In this document: in pieces, positions 1 through 7,950 of the stretch
How positions within the stretch are numbered: the stretch's first letter is position 1
Layout: every line of letters starts with the position of its first letter
Origin: Roseimaritima multifibrata
GTDB taxonomy: Bacteria; Planctomycetota; Planctomycetia; Pirellulales; Pirellulaceae
Assembly: GCF_007741495.1 (NCBI RefSeq)
Contig: NZ_CP036262.1
Span: 1,922,001 to 1,986,000 of the forward strand
DNA: 64,000 nucleotides
Direction: 5' to 3'
The notes under the pieces: model-generated
Seen by the model: the letters and a program-made list of their open reading frames with translations, nothing else
What the model was told of the DNA's origin: nothing
Database searches by the model: none
Translations under genes and position numbers: made by a program

Positions 1-387
1 CCGCCAGAGCCTGCAATTTTTTGCGGTTGCTGATCATCACCGAAATCTCGGCGTCGATCCGCCCACTTCGGACGTTTTCCAGGACGGCCCTGGGGGTGTG
101 CGACACATAGGTCCCGCAGAGGGCAATACGGGGTTTTCCTTCTCGTGCATCGCGGCTCCAGACCCGGATCGCTAGCTTTTTATGTTCGCCGATCTGTCGC
201 ATCGCCGAGCGAATTTGCTCGTAGGTGGTATGCTGTGGATCAAAATCGGCTCGGCAGAGCATCGCAAATAGCTGCTCTTCATCATGGTCGTCCATTTGGA
301 TTTCTGAAATCCGTGCTCCTTGACCGGTCAGATAATGGATGATCGGATCGGCCAGGCCAGCATTGTCGGGGCCAAGTGCGGTGATGA
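1..387 (-). CDS. purU: Formyltetrahydrofolate deformylase-like protein, N-terminal part (runs off left edge)
   Basis: This gene is cut by the window edge; only the first 129 codons are present. The N terminus (MEVVITALGPDNAGL) reads as an ACT domain of about 80 residues. It is followed by the start of a formyltransferase-type fold containing RIALCGTYVSHTPRAV and then AEISVMISNR, which match the layout of PurU proteins. PurU hydrolyses 10-formyl-tetrahydrofolate to formate and tetrahydrofolate, feeding formate-dependent purine synthesis. The ATG at 387 is the only sensible start, because the upstream 120 bases form a divergent promoter region shared with the Cys-cluster gene. The catalytic residues lie outside the window, so an ACT-containing relative cannot be excluded. 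Confidence 0.7.
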
Positions 388-509
388 CGACTTCCATGGA
401 GTGGTTCAACCCTGTTCGATCGCTGTCGGCTGTGCTAGCCTTCGCAGCGAAACTATAAAGTAAAATCGGATGACTGCGATAAGTTATCGGATTGGGAGCA
501 AACAACACA

Positions 510-962
510 ATGACGATCACGAAACTCCGCCCCGGCGCGGGCAAGCCACGCCGTTCACAGGTCCCAGTGGGGGAAAGCCTGTGTGAACACTGTACGGCCA
601 AATGTTGTCAGTATTTTGCCCTCCCGATCGATGTCCCAGATTCCCGCCGGGATTTTGACTTTATCCGCTGGTATTTGCTGCATGATCGCGCGAGTGTTTT
701 CGTGGACGGAGGGGACTGGTACCTGCTTGTCCACACGACCTGCAAGCACTTGCAGGCCGATAATCGGTGCGGAATCTATGAAACTCGCCCACAAATCTGT
801 CGGGATTACACCACCGACAATTGTGAATATGAGGATGACTGGGTCTACGAAAAGTATTTCGAATCCCCCGAGCAAATTGCAGAATACTGCGACGCTCGCT
901 TTGGCCCCGATTCCGGCCAAGGGTTCCGTAGTCCCAGGCCGACCGCCTTGCCTCTGGCCTAG
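510..962 (+). CDS. YkgJ-type cysteine-cluster protein
   Basis: A 150-residue soluble protein with a Cys pattern typical of the YkgJ/CxxCxxxCC family, thought to chelate zinc or iron. An N-terminal cluster CEHCTAKCC is followed about 60 residues later by CKHL, RCGIYETRPQICRDY and a final Cys in TTDNC. The family has no firmly established biochemical role. The ATG at 510 is preferred over the TTG at 492 because GGGAG (494-498) sits 11 bases before it. hisS follows after 54 bases on the same strand, so the two may be co-transcribed, although no functional link is evident. Confidence 0.85.
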   Translation: MTITKLRPGAGKPRRSQVPVGESLCEHCTAKCCQYFALPIDVPDSRRDFDFIRWYLLHDRASVFVDGGDWYLLVHTTCKHLQADNRCGIYETRPQICRDYTTDNCEYEDDWVYEKYFESPEQIAEYCDARFGPDSGQGFRSPRPTALPLA

Positions 963-1016
963 CCCATTCTCCAACTTCTATTACTTCCCCAATCCACTTA
1001 CGGCGAATCCGTCGAT

Positions 1017-2351
1017 ATGATCACTCCCCGTACGCTGAAAGGTTTTCGCGACTATTTGCCTCAGGTAATGATTCCTCGCGAACAGGCCATGCAAACTGCC
1101 CGCACCGTCTTTCGACGTTACGGGTTTGCTCCGATCGATACTCCGGCTTTGGAGTATCTGGAAATCCTGACGGGCAAAGGGAGTGACGAAACCGATCGGC
1201 AGCTCTACCGGTTTACCGACCATGGTGGACGTGAAGTGGGACTGCGGTTTGACCTGACCGTTCCGCTGGCTCGGTTTGCCGCCCAGTACATCAACCAATT
1301 GGGGACGCCTTTTAAGCGATACCATTTAGCCCCCGTTTGGCGAGGCGAAAACACGCAGGCCGGCCGCTATCGTGAATTTGTGCAGTGCGATTTTGACTGT
1401 ATTGGCAGCGAGAGTGTTGTTGCCGATATTGAAACCTTGTTGATCATCAATGACTTGATGGAATCACTGGGCTTTGATGGTTTTAAAATTCACATCAACA
1501 ATCGCCAAATCCTGACCGGGTTGTTGGAAAGCCTTGGCCTTGTTGAACAGTCGGTCCCCATTCTCCGTTCGCTGGACAAACTGGCGAAAATCGGTCCTGA
1601 AAAAACAGCGGCCGAAATGGAATCCGCTGCAGGCGTCACCGCCGATCAGGCACTCAAAGTGCTTAAATTGACGGAGTGCACCGGAACCCCTGCCGAAATT
1701 TTGGAGCAACTGCCTGCGGTCATTGGCGACGGCCCGACCGCAACCGCTGGAATCTTGCGTTTGCAACAAATCTTCGAGGGCGCGGACGCTGCAGGAGTTC
1801 CTGCTAGTCGGCTTCAGTTGGACGTTTCGATCGCGCGAGGCCTGGATTATTATACCGGAGTCATTTTCGAAACCTTCCTTGACGACCTGCCAAAAATCGG
1901 CAGCGTTTGTAGTGGCGGTCGCTATGACAACTTGGTTTCGACCTATAGCAAGCAGTCGCTCCCGGGCGTGGGAGCGTCCCTCGGTCTGGATCGTTTGCTG
2001 GCCGCGATGGAACAATTGAATCTGCTGCCTGAAGTGAAAACGCCAGCGCCCGTGTTCATCCCCTATTTTGATAAAGACTCTTCTTCCGCCTACATCAAGA
2101 TGGCGACGCTACTGCGAGCCAGCGGCATCGGCGTTGAATTTTATCCTGAAAGCAGAAAACTGGGGGCGCAATTAAAGTACGCCGACAGCAAGGGCTTTCG
2201 GATCGCTTTGATCGCCGGAGGGAATGAACTCTCAAGCGGAGTCTGCCAGGTAAAGGATCTGCAGAATAAAACGGCTGAGGAAGTCGAATACAATGGAGAG
2301 GATGCGACCGCCCTGGTGGCTGCGATCCAAACCGTGCTGGGGACTGCGTAA
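1017..2351 (+). CDS. hisS: Histidine--tRNA ligase
   Basis: A class II aminoacyl-tRNA synthetase of 444 residues that charges tRNA-His in the cytoplasm. The N terminus PRTLKGFRDYLP is typical of HisRS. Motif 2 appears around residue 108 as WRGENTQAGRYREF, the histidine-specific block RGLDYYTG at about residue 273, and motif 3 as PGVGASLGLDRL near residue 320. The last 100 residues form the usual alpha/beta anticodon-binding domain. Length and motif order are normal. The next gene starts 25 bases downstream, so read-through is likely. Confidence 0.97.
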   Translation: MITPRTLKGFRDYLPQVMIPREQAMQTARTVFRRYGFAPIDTPALEYLEILTGKGSDETDRQLYRFTDHGGREVGLRFDLTVPLARFAAQYINQLGTPFKRYHLAPVWRGENTQAGRYREFVQCDFDCIGSESVVADIETLLIINDLMESLGFDGFKIHINNRQILTGLLESLGLVEQSVPILRSLDKLAKIGPEKTAAEMESAAGVTADQALKVLKLTECTGTPAEILEQLPAVIGDGPTATAGILRLQQIFEGADAAGVPASRLQLDVSIARGLDYYTGVIFETFLDDLPKIGSVCSGGRYDNLVSTYSKQSLPGVGASLGLDRLLAAMEQLNLLPEVKTPAPVFIPYFDKDSSSAYIKMATLLRASGIGVEFYPESRKLGAQLKYADSKGFRIALIAGGNELSSGVCQVKDLQNKTAEEVEYNGEDATALVAAIQTVLGTA

Positions 2352-2376
2352 CTAAGATTCCCAAGGAGCTCCACCG

Positions 2377-3654
2377 ATGATGAATTCGAAATGTCTGACG
2401 TTCATCGTCTGGTGCGTGTCACTTGGTTTCAGTTGTGGCGTGGCGACGGCAGAGGAACTGCGTACATTGCAGGGACGCTGGATAAAAATCGTCACCGATC
2501 TTCCGTCCAGCCCGGCAACGGACAGTCTGCCGCAATCGGTCGATGCCGCGGTCCCGCAGTGGATTCGATTTTGGAAACAGCCGGCCAGCTGCGTGGATGG
2601 CTGGCAGTTGACGCTCTACTTGATTAAAGATCTGCCAAGGTTTCGTCAGGCGGGCCTGATCCCTCGTAGCCTTCCCGATTTTCCACACGGGTTTCAAAGT
2701 GGCAAAGAGGCGTGGGCGATTGTGCAGCCCTCGGACTATTTCACGCGGCACCTTGTTTTGCATGAATCCTTTCACGGGTTTGCCGAGCATGTCTTTGGCG
2801 GGACAGGCCCTTCGTGGTTCGCCGAGGGGACGGCTGAGATGATGGCAACCCACACGGGATCGGCCGGCACGATTCGTGTCCCGATTATTCCCGCCAGCCG
2901 GGAAGCAGCACCCTACTGGGGACGCTTCAAAATTATCAACCAAAGAAGGGACGAGCATGTCGTTCCTGCGATCGAGACGATTCTTGGGCAACGCAACGCG
3001 CTCTACGCCGAAGTCGAACCGTATGTGTGGAGCTGGTCCGCAGCCGTTTTGATGACGATGTATCCGGAATACCGCAGCGCTCTAACCGCCGCTTCAAAGC
3101 GTGTAGCGGATCGTTCGCCAGGTTTCGCGTCGGCCTTTCGCGGGGACCTTGAATCGGAATGGCCCGCGCTCCGCACCCGCTGGCAATTGCTGATGGAGGA
3201 CTTTGATTATGGTTACGACATCGCACGAAATCGAGCCGACTGGAAGACGCCCGATCTAGACTGGACGGGAAGCGTTCGGACGATGAAAGTCGCCGCGAAC
3301 CGTGGTTGGCATTCTGCCGGAGTGAAGATTCCTGCAGGGGCGGAAATTCAAGTCAAAGCTACCGGCCGGTACTCGCTAGGAAATCAGCCACGCCCCTGGA
3401 TCTGCGAACCGCCAGGCGTCACCGTTCGCTACCACCGCGGCCACCCGCTGGGAATGGTCTTGGCTGCGTTGGTTCCGATCGCCGACGGTGAGAATGGAGT
3501 CGTTCGACCACTGCAAGTCGAGAAAGTCGGAAGCCGGGCAAGCATTGTCGCCAAGCAAGATAGTTGGCTCTATTTCCGAATCGGCGACGATCCCAGCGAA
3601 CTTGCAGACAATCAGGGCGAGGCAACCGTTCAGTTCGTCCAGCCGGCGCCGTAG
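2377..3654 (+). CDS. Secreted HExxH (gluzincin-like) putative metalloprotease
   Basis: A 425-residue exported protein with a clear signal peptide in the first 25 residues (hydrophobic core, then VATAEE). Residues 129-133 read HESFH, an HExxH zinc site. About 17 residues later WFAEGTAEMM supplies the third glutamate in the spacing seen in M61/peptidase MA-like gluzincins. The C-terminal third looks like a beta-rich domain. The activity and substrate are unknown; the zinc-site geometry is seen in the sequence and the protease role is inferred. It starts just downstream of hisS and ends before a long palindrome at 3677-3731 that may terminate this transcript. Confidence 0.72.
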   Translation: MMNSKCLTFIVWCVSLGFSCGVATAEELRTLQGRWIKIVTDLPSSPATDSLPQSVDAAVPQWIRFWKQPASCVDGWQLTLYLIKDLPRFRQAGLIPRSLPDFPHGFQSGKEAWAIVQPSDYFTRHLVLHESFHGFAEHVFGGTGPSWFAEGTAEMMATHTGSAGTIRVPIIPASREAAPYWGRFKIINQRRDEHVVPAIETILGQRNALYAEVEPYVWSWSAAVLMTMYPEYRSALTAASKRVADRSPGFASAFRGDLESEWPALRTRWQLLMEDFDYGYDIARNRADWKTPDLDWTGSVRTMKVAANRGWHSAGVKIPAGAEIQVKATGRYSLGNQPRPWICEPPGVTVRYHRGHPLGMVLAALVPIADGENGVVRPLQVEKVGSRASIVAKQDSWLYFRIGDDPSELADNQGEATVQFVQPAP

Positions 3655-3676
3655 CAAAGCCGTAGCATTAATTGAC

Positions 3677-3731
3677 GTAGTGGACGAGGCAACGAGTCCT
3701 GCAATGCGGGACTCGTTGCCTCGTCCACTAC
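3677..3731. repeat. Perfect 23-bp palindrome with 9-nt loop
   Basis: The arms 3677-3699 and 3709-3731 are exact reverse complements around a 9-base loop. The element lies 22 bases after the HExxH gene and about 50 bases from the convergent aldehyde dehydrogenase stop. There is no T-tract on either side, so it is not a canonical intrinsic terminator, although a 23-bp stem between convergent genes could block or stabilise both transcripts. It may also be a small mobile palindrome. Confidence 0.85.
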
Positions 3732-3783
3732 ATAAGTGATGCACTTCATCTCCCTTCCTGGAGCCTTGGCTCGAGCGGAAGGC

Positions 3784-5460
3784 TTATCCGGTAAACGAGC
3801 TGAGGGAAAGCTTTGGGAGTTTGAGCAGCGAGGGAGATCGGTAGAGGTCGAACAGATCCCAAGTGACTCGTTCTGGATGGCGGTGAGTTGAATTCCAGAT
3901 CGGTTTTGGTTTGGTTTGAAGCGGCCCACGCAAGATGGTTTTCTGAGGCCGGTCCAGCAAATAAGTGTTGTGCACAAAACCGATTCCGCTTTGTGCATCT
4001 TGCAGATTGGAACTTGGGTACCCGCCCCATGGCGGTGACATTAACGCGAACGATAACGCCGTCCATTGATTGATCCCAATCGTGCCAAATCGAAGCTTTT
4101 GCAACGCGGCATCCAAGGCATCCGCATGCGATTGTTGGAAGGCATCGGTCACGGTCAAACTGGCCGCTAAGGTTCCCCATATTTGGTCGTTCATGACGTC
4201 GACGGATTGTTGCAGAAAACTAAGTTCGGAATCGGCATCCAGCACCAGTTCCGCACAGACCGGAGTGAACGATTCCTCTTGCAACAGATAGGGAGCCTCC
4301 TGCGGATTGATATCCTTGAGAAGGGTCCAGGGGAGCTGTTCGGTATTCTTGACTTCACTGCCGGTAAACTTCACAAATCGTTCCGCGGCGCCAGGGTAGT
4401 AGGCATACCGTTGGGGAATTGAATGAAGTAAATCGTCAAGCAGTTGATGAAATTGCGATCGTTGCGGCCAGTTGCGGGAGGTAAGGATGACCTTCGTGCC
4501 AATGCAGTTGAACGAAACGTTATTCGTGATCGAAGTTGCGATCAGTTCGACTTGCGAGCGTAGTTCCGCGTCCGTGTATCGTCCCGGCAGCACTGCCCAT
4601 GGTGAGACGTTACCGAGTTCGCTTGTGATTGTTTTGTTCAACACTGGGCGATTTTCGCGCCGCCGTTGCTCGCGATCCTCACCGGTTCCCCAGACAATGT
4701 TGTCGTGTGAGGCAATCGATCCGGTGATATGCACGCTGTTCGTTTGCGAATTTTCGATCAGGTCTCTTCCTGCATCGACTGCACCGTAGACCAATTGAAG
4801 CAGATTGGCTTGGAATAAGGGAGTCAGTCCTTTTTCGAAGATCGGACCAAGGTACTCGTTGACCGGATTCATCTTGAGGGCAACGACATTGTCTTCGATA
4901 AAGATTTTGGTTAACGCATCGGTAGCCGGAATCGACGACACGTTGCCAGCGCCCAGGACGGCCACGATTTGTGGATCACGTTTCTCGCCAAAGAGTTTAG
5001 CAGTGCTTGCGGAAGTTACGGCGTCTGCTTGAACGTCAGGATGCAGCCACGTTTCGGCGGTCATTGGGCGAAAGAGTAGCGAATCGTACAGGAGCGGCGT
5101 CGGGAAGACTTGGATTCGACATTGATCGGCAACACGGTGAACCGTGCCGGGCAATCGAGGGGCCCCGTATCGTTCGAAATCTTTGTACGTTTGAGCGACT
5201 AGTTGCAGGAACCGCACGGTTGCCAATGGACCCGCGGTGACTTCTTCCGTTCGGGCGGGACTGGTGCGGGGAATTTGTTTGGCATCGCAGGCAGCTTCGA
5301 CCCATTCGCGTGCGACGCTGCCAATCCCCTCAATACACTGTTCGATCAAACCTATTCGGTCTCGAATCGACATGGTGGTCAATATCTTCGCACCGCTTGC
5401 CAGTCGAGTCAGTGATTCGTCGATTTCCGCGGTGCTTGAGGGAGCGTGTGCGATCGGCAA
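3784..5460 (-). CDS. Aldehyde dehydrogenase family protein
   Basis: A 558-residue NAD(P)-dependent aldehyde dehydrogenase-type protein, somewhat longer than the 480-500 residues usual for the family. The N-terminal half contains the cofactor-binding region (AVLGAGNVSSIPATD). The conserved glutamate region reads ITSELGNVSPWAV, and the catalytic cysteine is in NVSFNCIGTK around residue 318. The near C-terminal FGTIGINQWTAL and PWGGYPSS match the substrate/oligomer region. The substrate cannot be told from the sequence. It is a single gene, convergent with the HExxH gene, and its upstream side abuts the 100-bp repeat array. Confidence 0.85.
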   Translation of the reverse strand: MPIAHAPSSTAEIDESLTRLASGAKILTTMSIRDRIGLIEQCIEGIGSVAREWVEAACDAKQIPRTSPARTEEVTAGPLATVRFLQLVAQTYKDFERYGAPRLPGTVHRVADQCRIQVFPTPLLYDSLLFRPMTAETWLHPDVQADAVTSASTAKLFGEKRDPQIVAVLGAGNVSSIPATDALTKIFIEDNVVALKMNPVNEYLGPIFEKGLTPLFQANLLQLVYGAVDAGRDLIENSQTNSVHITGSIASHDNIVWGTGEDREQRRRENRPVLNKTITSELGNVSPWAVLPGRYTDAELRSQVELIATSITNNVSFNCIGTKVILTSRNWPQRSQFHQLLDDLLHSIPQRYAYYPGAAERFVKFTGSEVKNTEQLPWTLLKDINPQEAPYLLQEESFTPVCAELVLDADSELSFLQQSVDVMNDQIWGTLAASLTVTDAFQQSHADALDAALQKLRFGTIGINQWTALSFALMSPPWGGYPSSNLQDAQSGIGFVHNTYLLDRPQKTILRGPLQTKPKPIWNSTHRHPERVTWDLFDLYRSPSLLKLPKLSLSSFTG

Positions 5461-5630
5461 TTCAAATTCCTTTAGCGCTGCGAACCTCAGTCCAAACCGA
5501 AAACGAAATTTCGCAAGAGATTCGTAATGTGCATTTTGGGATGCGCGGTAACGTTACGTCGCAACGTCATTGTACCGCGTGCAACCGATGCCGTGACGGC
5601 ATGAATACAAAGCGTATGAAGAAGCTACTT
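5461..5630. other. Intergenic, no gene seen
   Basis: Upstream flank of the aldehyde dehydrogenase gene. It contains no convincing coding region, terminator or promoter match, and leads directly into the tandem repeat array. Confidence 0.6.
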
Positions 5631-6080
5631 CTTAGTGGAACGGCGCAAGCCGTCCGGCCCTTTTGCGAAGAAGTGGTTCCTGGGCCGGAGGGCTCGCGCC
5701 CTGCCGCTAGGAATTTGGGGCACGCATTCTCTTAGCGGAACGGCGCAAGCCGTCCGGCCTTTTTGCGAAGAAGTGATTCCTGGGCCGGAGGACGCGCGCC
5801 CTGCCGCTAGGAATTTGGAGGCACGCATTCTCTTAGCGGAACGGCGCAAGCCGTCCGGCCCTTTTGCGAAGAAGTGGTTCCTGGGCCGGAGGGCTCGCGC
5901 CCTGCCGCTAGGAATTTGGGGCACGCATTCTCTTAGCGGAACGGCGCAAGCCGTCCGGCCCTTTTGCGAAGAAGTGGTTCCTGGGCCGGAGGACGCGCGC
6001 CCTGCCGCTAGGAATTTGGAGGCACCCATTCTTTTAGCGGAACGGCGCAAGCCGTCCGGCCTTTTTGCGAAGAAGAAGTT
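5631..6080. repeat. 4.5 tandem copies of a 100/101-bp repeat
   Basis: Units start at 5631, 5731, 5832, 5932 and 6033. Each opens with the REP-like core CGGAACGGCGCAAGCCGTCC (first copy TGGAAC) and continues with a conserved segment containing GCGAAGAAGTG and CTGCCGCTAGGAATTTGG. Variants alternate: units 1 and 3 share GGGCTCGCGCC and TTGGGGCAC, while units 2 and 4 share GGACGCGCGCC and TTGGAGGCAC. This suggests duplication of a 201-bp dimer. The open frames over it on both strands exist only because the period nearly preserves frame, and are not called as genes. Confidence 0.93.
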
Positions 6081-6120
6081 GCCGGGCCGCCATGCTATTC
6101 AACTGCACAGACCGGTACGT

Positions 6121-6981
6121 TTACCCGCGTCGCAAGAGGCCGTAATAAAAAATGCACCAGATCGCTCGGACTCCATCTTTCCAGCCGATCTTCTTGCCTT
6201 CGTCATACCAACGCGGACGGTAGCGGATGCTTCTTTCGGCGAAACGTAGTTGGAGTCTTGAGAGGTAGGCCGTTGCTTCGATTTCGATACCAAATCGATT
6301 CTCTCGAAGCCTCGGTGCAATTTGTTGCCACGCGTCACGGCGAGCCATTTTGTAACAGGTTTCGACGTCGCTTAGTTTCAAACCGATGGCCATGTTCATC
6401 AACCGTGTGATGACTCCATTGCCCGTTTGATGCCACCATCCCGATACCTGTTTGTCGACGCCTCCATAACGCGACCCGTAAACCACGTCCGCTTCGTCCG
6501 CAACCAATGGTTGCAACAGTCGTCGAAAGTCTTCCGGATCATACTCTAAGTCGGCATCTTGAATCACGACGTAGACGCCCGTGGCGGCTTGCAAACCGGT
6601 TCGCACGGCGGCACCTTTGCCACGGTTCTTGGCGTGATGGATCACACGAGCCAAGCCTTCGCCTGCCAATCGATCCAAGACATCCGCACTCCCGTCTTCA
6701 CTGCCGTCGTCGACGAGAATGATTTCAAGTGGCAAGCCCGTTTGGTTCAAGCGTGAAACAACCGCAGCGATCGTTTCCGCCTCGTTGTAAACGGGAACGA
6801 TTACCGAAAGTATGAATCCATCGGGCAGCGCAAAGATGCCAAGTTCACGGCAAACCGCAGGCCCCAGTAAGTTCTGGCATTGTTGGACGTAGGCATCGCT
6901 CCACTGAACCGTTGGATCGGTAGCGGCAGTCAGAGGTAGATGCGTCATTTCCAATTCAGGAGTGTACGAGTCAATTGCCAT
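6121..6981 (-). CDS. Family 2 glycosyltransferase (dolichyl-phosphate mannosyltransferase-like)
   Basis: A 286-residue GT-A fold glycosyltransferase. Residues from about 55 read VIVPVYNEAETI, then ILVDDGSEDGS (nucleotide-sugar binding) and QDADLEYDPEDF near residue 140 (the metal-binding DxD region). GSRYGG and later CYKMARRDA are typical of the polyprenyl-phosphate mannose/glucose synthase subgroup. There is no obvious transmembrane helix, so it probably acts at the inner face of the cytoplasmic membrane, transferring a sugar to a polyprenyl phosphate. The ATG at 6981 is used; another at 6948 is possible. The donor and acceptor are not predictable. Confidence 0.88.
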   Translation of the reverse strand: MAIDSYTPELEMTHLPLTAATDPTVQWSDAYVQQCQNLLGPAVCRELGIFALPDGFILSVIVPVYNEAETIAAVVSRLNQTGLPLEIILVDDGSEDGSADVLDRLAGEGLARVIHHAKNRGKGAAVRTGLQAATGVYVVIQDADLEYDPEDFRRLLQPLVADEADVVYGSRYGGVDKQVSGWWHQTGNGVITRLMNMAIGLKLSDVETCYKMARRDAWQQIAPRLRENRFGIEIEATAYLSRLQLRFAERSIRYRPRWYDEGKKIGWKDGVRAIWCIFYYGLLRRG

Positions 6982-7227
6982 TTACCAATGATAAGCCAGA
7001 TCAGGGGAATGCAACGCGGACTCGCGGTTCAATTCGGAGTCGATCACAAGATGGCAGAGGCCACCGAGTGGCATTGTAGACCATCATTGTGCAGGTTGCG
7101 GAGGCGTTGTCTTTGTTACGAAGTCGATAGCATTGAAGTTTCCGTAGACGTTAAAAAACTTTTCTTGCTCAACAACTCCAGGAATCATTAGTTAAAGTTC
7201 GTCACCTGTCAAAAAATGCGAGATCGA

Positions 7228-7250
7228 ATTTGTCAAAATGCTTGACAAAT
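7228..7250. promoter_or_regulatory. 9-bp perfect palindrome (operator-like) over a -35 box
   Basis: ATTTGTCAA and TTGACAAAT flank a 5-base centre. The right arm contains a consensus -35 hexamer, so a repressor dimer bound here would occlude the promoter at 7242-7269. That regulatory role is inferred. Confidence 0.5.
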
Positions 7251-7269
7251 CTTTCTCTCGCGGCAGAAT
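7242..7269 (+). promoter_or_regulatory. Candidate sigma70-type promoter
   Basis: TTGACA (7242-7247) is followed after 16 bases by CAGAAT (7264-7269), a four-of-six match to the -10 box. Transcription would start near 7276 and run towards the terminator at 7386-7424. Confidence 0.4.
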
Positions 7270-7275
7270 CACGCA

Positions 7276-7424
7276 GGTTGTCACCGCCGTTCGTGCTTTG
7301 CCCCCCCATCGCATTGAACACATTTCCGATCATCCGTTAATGCCAGGACGCATGGGATAATTGTCGAGATGAGGAGACAACGGATCCGTGCGTCTTTGGC
7401 AGGAAGCCAAAGTCGCCGGTTTTT
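7276..7424 (+). ncRNA. Candidate small RNA (about 150 nt), unknown family
   Basis: The segment runs from a promoter-like site to an intrinsic terminator with no coding potential between them. GTTGTC near the predicted 5' end can pair with GACAAC about 100 bases later, so the transcript could close on itself before the terminator stem. I could not match it to 6S, SRP, tmRNA or RNase P motifs. It could equally be an attenuated leader for the DUF1549/1553 gene at 7951. Confidence 0.35.
7386..7424 (+). terminator. Intrinsic terminator
   Basis: The stem is CCG-t-GCG-t-CTTTGGC, loop AGGAA, then GCCAAAG-t-CGC-CGG, followed by five T residues (7420-7424). The stem is GC-rich and ends directly at the T-tract, which makes it one of the clearest terminators in the window. 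No gene ends just before it, which is why a small RNA is suspected. Confidence 0.75.
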
Positions 7425-7950
7425 CTTTCTTGCATTCTGCAGATTTCACCACGCGGCTACCTGCTCCGCCAGTTCGGTTTAACGGTTCGGTTCGACGGTT
7501 CGGTTCGACGGTCGATGTAAGCGACACCAAAGTACTTTGTGATTGGGGAAGCGGTGTGTGTACTGGATGTTGCGGCGCGTCATGCGTTGTGATCGCTGCC
7601 ATGAAATGGGTAACCCGACGTGAACGAGGCGCAGTCCCTTCTGCCTTGCCCGTGCGGTGTGTCTTGCAAAGCGACAGTGCAGGCTGCGCGTGTCGTTGGT
7701 CAACGCAGATAAGCCGTTAACATGGCACCAAAGTGAATAACGGTCTGCGTCGTCTGAGTTTCTGGTCTTGCTGGCTACTTTTTCGGTACCACCTGTGGGT
7801 GAAAGTCGTGTACGATGGGGGCACACCTGTTCCCGCCAAGTCGCCGCTATGGGCGTCAGGCCTCCCTTCAGTTGAAGGGTAGGTCCTCGAACCTGCCGTC
7901 CGGTTTAGGTTCGAACGCTTTAAAACGCTTTCATTCGACCGAGTTTCGCG

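Larger units (their letters stand above)
6982..7950. other. Gene-free 1-kb region between divergent genes
   Basis: No open frame here has a plausible start, signal or recognisable protein. The stretch contains a palindrome overlapping a promoter-like box, an intrinsic terminator about 150 bases further on (both listed separately), and a short direct repeat of GGTTCGGTTCGAC around 7483-7512. The part from 7430 to 7950 shows nothing else and may serve as a long leader for the next gene. Confidence 0.6.

Noticed and set aside
5625-6249. Open frames of 141 and 204 codons over the 100-bp repeats
   Set aside because: The frames arise from repeat translation and end in or overlap the glycosyltransferase gene; no ribosome site or domain supports them.
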